Shown here: positions 44,388-57,500 of the stretch, piece by piece
Position numbering within the stretch: the stretch's first letter is position 1
Layout: every line of letters begins with the position of its first letter
NCBI GenBank assembly: GCA_905221605.1
Contig: CAJNDS010002443.1
Coordinates: 321,001-385,000 of the forward strand
Source: Symbiodinium natans
Taxonomy: Eukaryota > Sar > Dinophyceae > Suessiales > Symbiodiniaceae
Direction of reading: 5' to 3'
DNA: 64,000 nt
The notes under the pieces: generated by a model
Told to the model about the DNA's origin: nothing
The model's input: only the letters and a program-made list of their open reading frames with translations
Databases searched by the model: none
Position numbers and translations under genes: made by a program

Positions 44388-46520
44388 CGCCGCGACAGAG
44401 TCCGTGCGCTCGCTCGAGCGCGAGGCGTGCGGCCCCACTCCATGCCCAGATCCACGATCCATCCCAAATTCCGTGAATGGGGCATGGGGTGCAATGAGCA
44501 TGACACGGAAGTGCAGCCCCTCCTGTCGGACAGGTATCTTCAAAGAAGGATGCCGTGCAAAGAGCAAAAGATGCCCATGCACAGGCCAGCCCTACTTGCA
44601 AGAGGTTCGAATGAGCAATGAGCCAAGAAAGACTCCTGTTACCCTGTCTTCGCCTTTGCTCGATTTAGGTTAGCTTCGAATATGCAGGCGCCGAGTAGTC
44701 CTTGGCGGCGCCTCGCGTCGTAGGCAGCGACCCATGAAAGTCAGCTGTCCCAGGCGGAAGAGCGCCTTGCGGATGCGAAGTCCGCGTCGAAGAAGCTCGA
44801 AGAGGCTGTGGTGCATACCCAAGATTCTAAGAGCTCATGCTCCTGTCTCCCGTCGAAAGTGGGCCCTTCTGCAGGCCTAAAAACACCTTTACAGCCTGCA
44901 CGTCTCCGATTTTATTCCAACTTACATCTGGTCGCTTTGCTTTCCAAGTGGGCTTAGAACTACCTGTTTATTTGCTGGATTGCTGGGGTATTGGGAATGT
45001 GCAGATTGCAATTGTTGCGAATTCCAACAAAGATAGACCGACGTCATCATGCCAAACGTGTCGGCCGGCTTGTACCTGCTAATTTGGCTGCGGCCTGCAT
45101 GAGAGAAGGGCATCCAAACCTCGCGCCCACAGAAGAAGCCCTATAGCACTTCCCAGCATCCCAAAGTAGCTCGAGCAGGAGATGCTGGAGATCATCCTAA
45201 CGGGGAAAGCGAAGGAGTCCCGCCTCGCGAACCTGAAGGCCAAGAGAGAATGCTCGGCCACGCGCAACACGGATTTGGGGTTTTCGTTTGCTGCTTAGGG
45301 AGTGTAGGGACATGAAGGGACATCGGATTTTATTGCTATTATTATTATCATTGTTTAAAAGGGGTTTGCGTGAGAGTCTTCGAAGAGCCCAGTCGGCACG
45401 TCAGGCTCCGGAGTCGGCATGAGCCTGCGGCAAAAGCAGGAAAAGCACCGGAGAACTCAGACATTTTGTAGGTCTGTGTTGAGTTCCGTGTTGAGCTCTC
45501 TCTTGGCAGCAAAGTGTTCCCCTGGAATGGCAAGGATGACACGTTAGTGTCGCATTCCGCAGCCATTGTGCCCATAGCATGAGGATGCAACAAATGTCAG
45601 CAATTACTCCACATTCCCTTGCATTAACCACTCTCCTGCGTCCGGCCCTCTTAGTGAAGAAGCTTAGTCCAACTCAGTATCGTAAAGTTCTCTTGCAAGA
45701 AGAACTCGCTGAAGCTTTGTCAGAAGGCCCCTGCCCACGTAGAAGCCAAGAAGGCGTGATGCTGCCGCCGCAGAACCTTGCATGGTTTAACAGTTTAGCA
45801 CCCTAAGGAGATGTAGAGCAGAAAGCCCATGAAAGCCTCAGTGTGGGGGTGGCCTGGGGCAAACTGTTGTGATCAAAGGATTTTTGTATCGAATGGTGAC
45901 AACCGTGTGAGGAGACGTGGGGATGTTCTTAAGGATTTGCATTGGAAAATCAAGAGCAGACGGTGTTGCTTCCTGTTGCCAACCTCAGGAATCATCTCCT
46001 TCAACAGCACTTTGTGTGGCCAGCGGTTTTGCAGTGGACTTAGATCGTGGCAGTGGCAAGTCCTCTTTGCCGCCACTAACTTCACAGGTTCATCGGTTCA
46101 TCGGAGCTGCCGGGGGAGGGGGCGATGAGGGCTGTTGTGAGGTTGATTGAGTGATTGTTGTGCTTCAGGCCACGCGATGCATACACAGCGGCCCTGCACG
46201 TAGGCTGGTGGAACGAGGGGAGGGAGAGCCAGGCTTGCAGGGCGATGGGTAAAATCCCCTCGAAGCCCCGAAGCTCTTGCTTCATTGTTTCCTCGTTACG
46301 ATTCCTTGCGTTTCCTTATGTGCTGCATGCTTCCTTGTTTCTGTTTCTTCCATGATTCCGAGGTTACGTGATTCCGTGATTCCATGATGAAATCTGTGAC
46401 ATGAGCGGAGGCTGCCAAGGACCGCCTCCCAGGAGGCCGATTGCCACAGCTTTAGCTTTGTAGAACCAGTTGGGGCCCACTTTTCGGGCCACTTTTGGGT
46501 CCAATTTTGGGGCCATGGCA

Positions 46521-46551
<31 letters not shown>

Positions 46552-47822
46552 GGCGGCACCAGGATCGAGGGCTTCAGGGGTTTTGGGGATTCTGGGATGT
46601 GTAAGGTGATGAGATGCAATGGACTTAAGGGCACACGGCCTTGTGGCCTTACTGGCAACTCTTGGCAGATGTCAGGATTGAGCGGGTGTCTATGCCCGTG
46701 CGCCTGCATCTTACGATGCGGTCTCCGCAGATACTCGAGACTCGGAGAGTCTGTCTCGACATGCTCATCGGCTGGTGTTTGGAGAGGGCCTTCGCACTCA
46801 CTCACAGTCCCCAAAAGTGCCCAGGTGCGTGCCCCCGCTCCGAGCTCTTGGCCCTACGCGAGGAGGTGCACAGGCACTCCTGAAATCCGCGAGAGACGGA
46901 GACAGTTTCGGACCGTCTTATGTATCTGGAGACCTCGGAGGATGCGCAGGGAAGCCAAGGACGTGGCGGGGCTCAAGGCCGAGGTCGAGGTGCTCAAGGC
47001 CAGGGAACTCATCAGTGGAAGTTTCCTTGAAGCCGCAGAGCTCGTGTGCCGTAGTAGCAATGCAACACAGTAGTACACCTTTCATACACAGTACAAGCTT
47101 CTCTCAGCAGAGGATTCCATTGCCTGGGAAGGAATCAAGGAGTCCAGAGGGCTTCAGAACCCTGCGCGAGATTGCGCAAAACATACTGTCAACACATGGC
47201 TGCTACCAGTAATTACCAATGTACCGCACTTAGAACATGAGAGTTTAGTGAGAAAGTTCCCAGAGAATACTAAAACTTTGAAAGTCTGACGGTGTGTCGC
47301 CTTTCTGCTCAGACGGAGCTCCGTCATCTTCTGGACGACAACCGCCGGATGTCTGCTGCATCCTCAAAAGTCATCCTATTGAGGTCGTAGAGGTTCTCGT
47401 ATTCGGCTGGAGTTGCTGGAATAAAGCTGTCGGGCTGAGACAGCCGCTACACGTGACGATTCTTGGCAGCTCTTGAGGACGAGATCGACGCCCAACGCCG
47501 CTCTCGAGCCGAGGCATGTTTGGAACATCTTGGACAGCCATTTTCTCTGGGGGCCCAGGAAGTTGCACTGCTTGGGGCCTCCTGGGGTTGTTTCGAGGCC
47601 AAAGATCGACAGCAGCAGGCTCTCCGTCTTGTGCCAAATGACTGGAGAGAATGAGGGAGTGTTTTTGTAGGTTCCTTTTTTGGGATCGTTCTGGCGGTCA
47701 GGGTTTTGTCTGACAGCATTTGAGCAGCAGTGCCAGCTTGGGTCCGCCGTGCCAAAGTGATCTCCGTGCCCCGGTGGGAGGCCAAGGAAGACAGACGACG
47801 ATCCCAGCTGGACTCTGCAAGG
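44388..47822 (+). CDS. Coiled-coil protein (multi-exon, partial model)
   Basis: A series of + strand exon-like pieces with heptad character: 44388-44438 (DLRAATESVRSLEREAC); 44755-44828 (AEERLADAKSASKKLEEAVV); about 45175-45262 (EMLEIILTGKAKESRLANLK); about 46670-46880 (RIERVSMPVRLHL and ELLALREEVHRHS); about 46958-47020 (DVAGLKAEVEVLKAREL); 47313-47369 (TELRHLLDDNRRMSAASSK); 47470-47520 (LEDEIDAQRRSRAEA); 47782-47822 (AKEDRRRSQLDSAR). Acceptors are CAG or AG followed by G. Such rods scaffold or tether other proteins; no specific family is recognisable because coiled coils converge. Start and stop were not found. A later piece near 48040-48080 (QQETSKSELSAAAT) may continue it. Confidence 0.5.
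46521..46550 (+). repeat. Run of 30 G
   Basis: Unbroken homopolymer inside the coiled-coil gene region, just after ATGGCA. Frames through it code poly-Gly or poly-Pro and are not meaningful. The length may be inexact. Confidence 0.95.
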
Positions 47823-48249
47823 TTGGGGATTAGGGACCGGTCAGTTCTGTGGGGCCATGTGGATGACTTCTGTGCTGCGATGTCAGCACCAAAGCATCTA
47901 TCAGTCTATGCAAGTCTGTTCTCTCGCTACCACAGGGATCTCTTCCACGCCATGCTTGCAAATGCCGATGGCAGAGAGAATGTCCCGCCCAAGACTCAGC
48001 CTTGGCCTCTTGCGCCACTCCGCAGTTCAAGGACAGCAGGAGACCTCCAAGTCGGAGCTCTCAGCAGCTGCCACAAGCTGCTCGCACCGGAGTCCGAGGC
48101 CAAACGCGCGATCGCAACTATCGGGCTGTGGAGGCAGCTTGGAAGTTTTCGCATGGCTCGCGCCAAATGCTGCGCCAGTTGACAGGCTTGGCCAATCGAC
48201 CAGGAAAGGGACGCCGGCCAAGCATCCCCTGTGATTCCGGCGGTTGATC

Positions 48250-49280
48250 TGTGACGAAGCCGCTGACAGTGGCTCGACCCAAGAGTTACAGCTCTGCACA
48301 GGCCCCAAGAAGCTGTACAGCAGCGGCAAGTGCACAAAGGAGGTTTGCTTAGCAGCAACTTAGATGCTCATCGGCCAGCTACTGCGTGAGAAGTATCATG
48401 GCACCTCCTTCACAGGGCTGCGTGCATGTGGCCTGTGGCGATGAATTACGAGATTGATTGTTTGGACGAGCTGCACACAGGCAGCCTCGCTGCATGACAA
48501 GGAATTCGTTCCATGCCCAACGGATGAAGTGGGAGTGCGCTGCGCCACGCTGAATCCTGAGACCCCCGTTCTCTTTATTTTGCCCTGAATGCAAGCCCAC
48601 GGTGAGTGTCAACCATGGCTCGCCTGTTGACAACAGTCATAGATGAACTTCAAACCCAGGTGCCGTGTAGGTGCTGTGAGGTTCGACAGCAGCTGACTTG
48701 AAGGTCGCGGTGCCAAGGCGTTTGAGCTCAAGGGATGCATCATGTACCCCATGCACCCACAGTGCAGCACATAGACATCGTCGCATACATGCGCATCTAG
48801 TCGCCTATAGCACCTCAAAACTCAGTAGTTATGTTTCGGCATCTGAAGGTGGAACCTGACAGAAAGCTGTGCCGCTCACGGCGCGGCACAGGACGAGCCG
48901 TCACCAGAAAGACCTTGCAAGCACTAGGCTGAAACCCTGCAGCCCAAACCAAACACTTTAAACGAATAGAAGGTCACAAGAAGCACTGAGCGATGCTGAG
49001 CCGTCCCTGATTCACGGCAGCACGCTTGACACGTCTTGACCCCGCTTCATCCAAGGCCTTTCAGAGGCCAGGGACAACAGCAATATCCAGAAAATGCTGC
49101 ATCCCAGCAGCCAACATGCCCGAAGACATGCTCTGCAATTCCCTCATACCTGGGGCGAGGGCAGTGAACTTGGGAGTGTTGAGGGTAAGTTTCCATTGTC
49201 ATTTCGCAGGCTCTTTCGGTGTCGCCATGTCGCTGTTCAGCGGAGACAATGAGCCCCTTACCAAGACCGCAGAGCCGTAG
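48250..49280. other. Stretch with nothing recognised
   Basis: Only short, unrelated open frames on both strands. No domain, repeat or convincing splice chain was seen. Confidence 0.4.
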
Positions 49281-49282
49281 AG

Positions 49283-49530
49283 GGGATCACGGGCTGCCGA
49301 CAGTGTGAGAATGGGCTGAGGATCGGGAACATCCTGCAGCAGGCTGCCAGCTTCCCAGCAGACGTAGTAGCAGTCGCGAAAGCTGCGCAGAAGCTGTGCG
49401 AGCCCTTCTCTCGCTTTAGGTCAAGCTGAAATCTGCGCAGATGAACGAGAAACGAAAAACTTACGAGCGAAGGGCTCAGAGAGCACTGAGAGCACTCCCC
49501 AGGGCATCCAGAGCATGAGGGATGCCGCAG
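49283..49530 (+). CDS. Possible exons, unknown function
   Basis: A piece at about 49310-49413 reads GNILQQAASFPADVVAVAKA followed by AQKLCEPFSR. After a TTTAG acceptor at about 49421 the next reads VKLKSAQMNEKRKTYERRAQ and ends in a stop near 49520. Both are helical and protein-like on the + strand and may be upstream parts of the TPR gene. No family assignment. Confidence 0.3.
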
Positions 49531-50280
49531 GCATCGCAGGCATCGCGCGCGCTTTGCCTTGCTGAGGACTCGACCCTTCTTTGTGCAACATACGCTCTTT
49601 CATGGAGAGAAGGAGGACTTTAAGGCTGGAAAGGGCTGTCTTCCTTCGCTTGCTTTCTAAAGCTACTCTCAGCTTGAGAGCTTTGAGGGCACTTTGTGCT
49701 CTCGGAAGGCTTGGAGACAGCTTCCATTTGATGAGAAGAAGGTGATCTCTGAGAGGCAACCAAACAAGGAAGTTTCCGACCCACGCCTTTTCGCATGGTT
49801 TAGCATGCAGGCTGAAAGAGGAGGGCAACGATCTCTTCAAGTTCGCACCTCTGCTTTCGTTCCGTCTCTCGCGAACGTCGTAGAGGCCCGTTTCCAAGGA
49901 AGGGATCCTGGATGGATGCAGTGGAGAAGTACGAGGAGGTTCGTACTCCACGAAAGACATCCTGGTGCTGTTGAAGCCAAGCATGATTCGGGCTGGGCAT
50001 TGGCATGGCACTGGATTCGGTCCGAGTTTCGACTGGGGTTGTAGCGGGTAGCTCATGCTGCAAAGGCGGCATCTTTGGTGCACTACTACTGGAGCAGCTT
50101 GGCGGCAGCCAAGGCTCGAAGCTGTGGCAAAAGTTTTGCTCCATCCTCGAAGTGCCCTAGGCACCGATGCCAACTGGCGGAAGAACAACCGGGGCATCGA
50201 TGATGATGTGCTGAAGCTAGGCCTTCAGCTGCAATCCTCAGGATGTGGTGCCTCTGATAATGTTGATGTCCTTGCCAGTC

Positions 50281-51420
50281 GACGACTTGGGCGGCACAGA
50301 GGAGGACGCACGGTGGCAGCGGAAGCACCGCGCCCTGTGAAGGACCCAGCACTCCTCTGCGCAGCATCCTTTCCCGTCTTGCCAGGCTAGGATCCGGCTC
50401 AGAGCTGCCGAGGTGCGCCCTAAATCTGGCAGCGTGCAAGCAGAAGCTGGACAAGTTCGACGAGGCCACGCTGTGCTGCCTTCAAGGACAAACAGATGCC
50501 AGAAAACTCTCGATTCAGGCTTCAGGACTCAAGGCAGTTTTTGTTCAACTATCAACTCGGCAGGCTATCATCGCTTGTGACGTGACTCTCGAGTGCGCAA
50601 CGCAGCACCAGTCAGCGCTAGCCGGCACATGCAAGGGAACATGAATAGTATCTTGCGTGCGAAGTCAGGCTCGACCCAGATAATGTGAAAGCGCTCTACC
50701 GGCGGGCAGAGTCACGCATTAGGCGCGACATGAACGTCACCGGAGTCGCGTTGTTGCAATGCCCTTAGACAGTGCCAGCACCAAGAGCTGACAGCGGCTG
50801 TGTCCCGTTGGTTCGCTTGCACATTTTTTTAAAACGATGCTCTTCGTGTGATTGGTGCATGCAATGTTGGAGCCAGGCCCACAAAGGCAACCGCCTACGA
50901 CCACGACATTGCCATCAAGGATTGGCCGGATGTGGCATGCTTCTTCCAGAGCATAAGCAACTGAACAGCAGGTGGGGAAGACCTGTCCAAACGAGCCTCA
51001 TGGGCTGAACAGCATTGAGCAGCCTTAGCAGCCCTGAGGACCTAGCAAAGGCCAACGCGCTCGATCCCAGCAACCAGACTGTCGAGCGGCTTTTGGTCAG
51101 GCACGGGGGTCGCACAGGTAGACTCAATGACTCAAACTGGATCTCAATTTCGGGAGGTTCGCTGGGTTCACTGTGGGCTCCACTTGTGTGGGCCAGGCTT
51201 CGAGGCGAACGCCGGGTGCAAAGAGAAAAGGCCTCCAGGGGTCCACACAGTGGAAGCCAGTGTTTGGAATTGTTTGGATCCGTTTTGAGTGGCTGAGTCG
51301 GAGGTCCGAGGTGTGTTGCCATGTGTTGCCCCGCGCTGTTCATGTAGTTCCTGGGGTCCTTCGAGAGGACGCTAAGACCTACACCGGGCTGTTCGACCGG
51401 GGCCAGATCTACGACAAGGT
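50281..51420 (+). CDS. TPR-repeat protein (multi-exon, partial)
   Basis: Exon-like pieces: about 50276-50339 (VDDLGGTEEDARWQRKHRAL); about 50403-50488 (LPRCALNLAACKQKLDKFDE, then ATLCC); 50669-50720 (LDPDNVKALYRRAESR); about 51031-51095 (PEDLAKANALDPSNQTVERL); about 51371-51418 (AKTYTGLFDRGQIYDKV). The order N-aaCx-KL..(Y/F)-eA, then LDP-N-KALYRRA, then A..LDPsN..v...L is that of the three-TPR C-terminal domain found in FKBP/AIP-type immunophilins and similar Hsp90 co-chaperones, where it docks the chaperone C-terminus. No PPIase domain was recognised upstream, so the class is open. The 50-nt exons and AG|G acceptors agree with the neighbouring genes. Confidence 0.62.
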
Positions 51421-51740
51421 GTGAGAATGGCGTATCATGGCGACACGTCCATTTTTGAAATGGTTCGGGCCCAGGTGGCTCAGGAGGCGAGGCTTGCGAA
51501 GGCCTCCACAAAGACGGGGGGCTCCTTGCTCGCCTCAGGCGCACGGAGACTAAGAACCTTCCCTTTGGATCTTCGGATATCAGTTTACTTGTCAATCGTC
51601 GTGCATTTACAACGTGAGCTTTCAGCGGTCAATGAATCAGGGTGTGCAGCATGCATATGTGAATCTGGTTCAGCGCGCAATCGTGGCACATGCTGATGCA
51701 AGACAAGCCTGAAAGCTGAATAGTGCATTCCTTGCTTCAA

Positions 51741-51991
51741 GGGGCCACCTATGAAGACCTCGAACAGAGGATCTCGGAAATCTCAGATCAGGTGTGGGGT
51801 CATGCAGCCCAGCTGTTAATCAGTTAATCTTGCGTCCAGGCATGTTAGATTGGAATTGAAGGTGCCAGGTTGTGTTGTGCAGGATCCCATCGAGAAGCGG
51901 ATCCAAGATGCAGAGCTCCTGCGCGACCTCTATGTCAGGAATGGCAAGGCTGCTTGGGGATTTTTGCAAGATCTTGGCCCAGACGCTCCAG
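51741..51991 (+). CDS. Two exons of an unknown helical protein
   Basis: The first exon (about 51741-51791) reads ATYEDLEQRISEISDQ and ends at a GT donor (GTGTGG). The second, 51883-51991, follows TTGTGCAG and reads DPIEKRIQDAELLRDLYVR, then NGKAAWGFLQDLGPDAP, and ends at a GTTGAA donor. Phase and composition support real exons. They may be the C-terminal part of the TPR gene or another gene. Confidence 0.45.
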
Positions 51992-52459
51992 GTTGAATTG
52001 TGTAGCCTTCGGCAGCCAAGATTGCTTGGAAGCGACAGAATTCCCCCGGGTCACGCGAGGTCTTCAGATCTGGAACTCTCTGCCTTGCTGAAGTCTGGCT
52101 CCAGCTAGTCGAGTTTCTTCCTGGCTGGCCAGCAGAATCATAGCAGGTGCACCCGCCCCTCCTCTTTCAAGAGACATGCGCGATTGATATGGTTGGTTTC
52201 GCAGTAAAGAAGACCCAGGTAACATGACGGCTCGGCACGTGAGCATGTTGTGTATAAGTAGCTTTGATGAGCTGAATAGCTCTGGTGGCGAAGCAGAACA
52301 ACAACTCTGTGCATCTGATCGAGCTTTCCTAGAACAGCCCTGCTTAGCAGAGGCTTGTTAAAGTCGACAGATTATGGAAGGACAGCTGCACTCCGGGCAA
52401 TCACCACCAAACCCACGTAGACCTCAAAGCCACTTTGCAACTGCCTTCCGAGTCACCTG

Positions 52460-52615
52460 ATGGTTTCCGTCCTGCGCAAGTCCCTCCATGCACTGCTCAA
52501 GCAGCGGCTCGTGCGCAGCCTTGCGGTGGCTCGGCGAGCGCGGCGCGCCACGCTGCCCAGGAGCTGCGGTGCGGGGGGGAGGGGTGCTCATGGCCTACGT
52601 GCTACGGTTGAGTGA
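52460..52615 (+). CDS. Small basic open frame, possible first exon
   Basis: ATG at 52460 opens 51 codons beginning MVSVLRKSLHALLKQRLV with many Arg and no acidic residues in the first half, as in a mitochondrial or plastid presequence. It stops at 52613-52615. A longer + frame (52488-53021) overlaps in another phase without protein-like features. It could be the first exon of the phosphatase gene that becomes recognisable 2 kb downstream. Confidence 0.25.
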   Translation: MVSVLRKSLHALLKQRLVRSLAVARRARRATLPRSCGAGGRGAHGLRATVE

Positions 52616-54548
52616 CCGCCGGTGTAAGTACACCGCAATCATTTTTCTGAAGCCTCAACAGGCCGGGCTGTCACCGAGCTCCGAAGTGCGGCTGCGCTGC
52701 CGTAGTCGTTACCGGACTGCTCAGGGAAGTCTCAGAGAAGGTGGCAATACGTGGGGATACCAGTTGTTGTTCTGCGGTGCAGATGTGCAGTGTATTCCGG
52801 TAATGTGCCTCGGTAAGTTTCTTGCTCAAGAATGTCCTGGCTTAAGCCATGGCAGAAGCTCAGCTTTATGGAAACTTGTGAAGACTATGAACGTGTGGTT
52901 TAGGGTTGAATCAAAGGTTCAGGCTTTAGAGTGCAGAAAAGAGGTGGCTTCTGATAGTCAACTCTGCAGGACTGGGCTTAGCCTCTGGGACCTCTGTGGC
53001 AGTGTGCCAAGCAGACGTTGAGGCCGACGGCCAGTGTTTTCCAAAGCAGTAGTACGAAGCCTGTTGAATGTGTTAATTAAGCGAAACAGTTACACAACAC
53101 TACTACGCTTCAGACTTCAGATATGGTTTCTGAAATGCACATGGCCGGCGAATGCTGGGGGGGGGGGGGGTTTGGGGACTTCGCTTGCGTGGTGTTCACC
53201 ATGTTATGGTCTTCATGGTTGGCAGAATAGCTTCGGTCTGAGTCTAGTTGGTCTAGTTCAAGCCATAACCGGATCCGGGTTGCAACAGGGCATAATGCAC
53301 AATGCAAACCATTGATTGCTCTGTGAAAAGCTACGGTTTGCGGATGTCAAGTGGGATTAAGGCAGCTGCTGGCGAGGGCTGTGGATGATGGGGATGTTCT
53401 TGCTACGTGAATGATTTCGTCAACGCCTGGGCCTCTTTAATTGTAAACGCTTGCGCGCGCCGCCTCGGCAGCCGGGCCGGCCCACGACAGGAAAGGAGTT
53501 TGGAATTCCCAAATAAAAAGGGGGGTCTCAGGGGGGGAGTCCTAGGGAAGGTCCCACCGCGGGATAGGGTTTCAGGCGGGACCCCCCGGCTCAACTCAAC
53601 TCAACTCACGGCTTCCGAGGGTCAATCCGCGCCTAGGGTGAAAGGAAAATCACCAATTGGCTCCTAGCTAGATGTGACAAGACATAAGCGCTAGAGCGAC
53701 TTGCAAGTTCTTACCACGTAGGGATGGAGGGTCGCGGTTCGAAGGCATTGCGATTGTTACCGTGATGCTGTTTCTCGCCAGGTAGGTCCTCTGAGCACAA
53801 CACCGGTATTGGCCTGGGAGGTTCATCACCGACCGAGCACAAATCTGCAGGAATGCATGCATGGCATCGGTTTGCAGCTCCTCCAAGCCATGGGGGGGGG
53901 GGTCCCACGGGGCACGGGGCGGGGGGGGGGGGGTGCGTCACAAAATTTTGCACGGGGGGAAGGGTTGACCGGAGCCTGCTTGTTCCAAACGCTTCTCGGC
54001 AGGAAGCCGAGGCGAATAAGGGGCTAATGTTGGAGGCATTCTTGGGTTTCACCAATTATCGAGAACTACTTCCGTCACCAAACCAACTATGCCGGAGCAT
54101 CCGTTGCCCAAACGGCGTACAGGCAAGCCCACTCAATGTGGTGCCATGGCCCGAACTTGTGGCAAACTGTTTTGTTTTGGCATTGTGCCATGAAGCCGTG
54201 AGAAGAAATACAACACTGTAGTCGAAAAACAACAAAACCATAGTACAAATACAACAAAATCCGCAGTGAAAAAGCATCAGCTCTCTGTGCCAGGTGGGCA
54301 TCAGCTCTGCTGATGGCAACAAGCCCTGCGAGGATTCTCCCATGCAAAGATGCTGTCGACTGGACTTACTGGGCCCCATGCGACTTCCAGCAGTGTGCTA
54401 GTCAGGATCGCCAGTCTGTCCGACGGCGTGTGGTAACCGCGGCAGGCGCAGCATCGTGCAACTAAGGGTGCAAACCTCCCAAGTATCTCCGAGCATGTTG
54501 CCTGATGTTGCAAGATGTCGCGAGTGGACTCGTGTGGATGGTACTGCA

Positions 54549-57500
54549 GGGGAGCCCTTGCTCGCAGCTGCGGTCTTTGACGGCCATGGCGGTGCGAAGG
54601 ATCTCTGGGGTCGCAAGTAAGGATAGTGAAGGTACGTGCAGCACCTTGAGTCAGTGCTGTATGCTGGAGAGCGCATTTTGAGGACCTGAAATGCCCACGA
54701 GCACAAGATCCAATCCTAAGTCCCAGCTTTATCGATCCGGCAGGTAGCCGATTTTCTTCGACGAGAGCTCTTTGACACCCTGGAGCGCCAACTAAAGGCC
54801 GAAGACCCAGCCACATTGTGACGTGTCGCGATTGCGGCCATGCAGCGGGCTTGTAGTGTGGCGCAACTAAATCGGATCAAGGCAATGACATGGTATGTGC
54901 ATGGTGTTGGGTATTGTGTTCGGTGTCAAAAGTTGTACTTCTTTGAGGCCCTGGGCGCTTCTGGGCCCCAGCAGTTGGCACAGCTGCTTCCAGCGGCATT
55001 GCAGGCACTTCCTGGAGCTCCAGGAGTGTTCCCCAAGATTCCTATCGTAGCACGTCTGTTTCGGCTGGAGGCAGCCTTCCGGGAGTGTGACGAGACACTC
55101 CGGCAACGCCTGGAGGTGCACTGGCAGGCGGCGTGGGGGATGTTAGGGGCACCATGGGTGCCATGGTGACCATTGCGGTTGCAGCATGTAGCAATGCTGT
55201 AGTTCTTGTAGTTGTAGACGCTTTCATATGCTACATGGACCCCTTGGCCCTCAGAAGTCTGATAGGAGGCGCAGCCTCACAATGAGAAGTGGCAACCTCG
55301 GCTCGACATGTGGGTGCCACATTTGCGGCTGAGTGCGGCTGGTCTCTCTCTCCCTCTCTCTCTCCCCCTCGCTCTCTCCCTCTCCTGCTCTCTCCAGGCA
55401 GCTGCATAAGATCGCAAAGGAGGCAAGAGCCAATTCCTCAGTGCATGATTGGAAGGCCCAACAGAAATGGAGCACAATCAACCGCTTGTATCAATGTAGA
55501 ACGCATGCAGACTGTGTCCTCTTCACGTCATCGTCGCATCTCTCATTTTCACAATTTTTTCTATCGACTTTATGTTTTCTGCTTGCTTCTGCTTTGCCAA
55601 CGAGGTTGGCTCCTGCGCTTTGTGTGTTCTGGTCAGCGAGGCACGGGCCTTGTCACCACGGCAAGCGTCACCCGAAGGAACAGGTTGAGAACAGGTCAGG
55701 TTACGGTGAGGAAACCGAAGAAGCGAGTAAGATTCGGAGTGTAGCAGCGCGAGTTGCATAGCGAGAGCTGCGTGACAGACCTCGTCTCTCTTGCTGGCAC
55801 GTCAATGACGTCAGTTAAGGACCAGGTTGTGGTCGCGAATGCCGGCGATAGTCAGGCCACGGGCGCAGCACGCATGCATACTGTAGTGCATCGTAGTGTG
55901 GCATGCGGAGAACCATCAGCTCTGGGGGCCATCGGCCAGCACTTCGTGGTCCAACGCATGGCAAGAGTGGGCCACCTTGCAGGCCATCTTAGTTCGGGAG
56001 GGCGGGTGGCAACAACTGAATGTGCCTTAGATGCAAAGACCAGCACGACTGTCACTAAATGTGTTCTTGAATGTCCAGCTGAGACCTTAAACGCTTTGAG
56101 TTAGTTGCAGTGAGGCGCTACACAGCGCGGATGAGCCGCAGGCGCTCCGAATTCCTGCCAAGCATGCGACATGTATGCACACAGCGGAAGGAGCAACAGC
56201 GTCTGCGAAACGAACACCCAGGCCCCGTGCACTGCATGTCTGCTGCATGGGTTGCGGCATGTTACCACTGACCTGCTGTGCGATCTTGTTTGCATGGATG
56301 GCATGGTTTTTGACATGCATCCACTCATGAGTGCAGTTGACATCTTTGAGCTGCTGTATTTTGCCTCGTTCTTTGGAGTATTCTACCAGCTGTCCACGTG
56401 CTGGGGGAGATGCTGCCAAGTGGCCGTCGCCAACGAAGCTCCACTTGGTGGGACCAGGAAAGTGTACGAGCCAAAGTAAAGCGTAGCTGGTGCGCTACTA
56501 GTTTCGGAGGAATATGGAAACCCAGGCTTGTCAGGCCGTTGGGAGCACGTTTGTGCTTGCTTTGATTCCTTTAACTTTTTTCGCCAGCTTTCGCCGTTTC
56601 AATAGAAGGTGCTAGGTCGCGTTGAATGCGGGAGTGGACAGCCAAGTGCCAAGAGATGCTTGGCAGGGTGTCCCTGCCTTGAGAAACTGCGCGCATTTTT
56701 GCTCAAATTATGAGGTCAAACGCTGTCGTCTGGCGCGGCGTTCCTGCGTATTCCTGTGTATTCCTGGGTATTCCTGCGTATTCCTGTGTATTCCTGTGTA
56801 TTCCAGTGTATTCCTGTGTATTCCTGTGTATTCCTGCGTATTCCTGCGTGTTCCTGTGTGTTCCTGCATTCAGTGGGCATTCGCTCCGCCTTTGTTGAGT
56901 TGAAAGGGGAGCCGGACGTGGTCGTCTGCAAGCGCCACGAGGCTGCCAGAAATGTTAGGCTCTCACAAAAGCTAGGAAATGTGGGCCGCTGCTTACATTT
57001 TGCTACTTGCCCTCCGGCGTCATCCCAACTGCCAGGGACCGGAAGGACTGCACTGGCCATTCCGGCGCAAATTTGGAGCACGAACTTTTCGCCTTCTTCA
57101 GAGGAGTTGTGCCTACTGGTGCCTATGGCCTATGATGGTATGACTGTTAGCATGATGGTTTGCTGGAACAGATCCGGCATGCCGATGCTGGTGGTATGTG
57201 TGACGTTGGCCAGGTTGTTCGTGCGAGCAGTGTATGGTCCAGAAGAGGCCAGCTTGATGAAGATAGGCGCGCCCGTCGTACTTGTGCTGCAGTCCTGGCC
57301 AGGCCATGGGCAGACTGTCTCTCTGCTATGTGGGCGCCTCAAGTGAGCAGCGGCTTTTTCTGTCCTATGTGGCACAAGAACAGCGGTGTGAAACCAAGTG
57401 TTGCCTGTGTAGGCTCCGCGTAAACCGCGCGCAGGTTTGAGCTGCCGTTTGTGCATTGACAGCCTTTCGTTCTTCTGCTAGTACGGCCCATGTAACCTCA

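Noticed and set aside
46495-47073. 192-codon + frame through the 30-G run
   Set aside because: The frame relies on the poly-G stretch. Only the later coiled-coil pieces have exon-like signals.
49421-50197. Longest minus-strand frame (258 codons)
   Set aside because: No domain or protein-like segments; composition is Ser/Leu/Arg-rich throughout and it lies opposite plausible + exons of the TPR region.
56890-56970. Segment with GEPDVVVCKRHEAARNV as a PP2C exon
   Set aside because: It resembles the Pro-Asp-Val stretch of PP2C but lies before the RAFGDF motif, where it would be out of order; probably chance.
56756-57346. 196-codon + frame starting with VFLRIPVYS repeats
   Set aside because: The start is the decamer repeat, and the rest lies in a PP2C intron without recognisable motifs.
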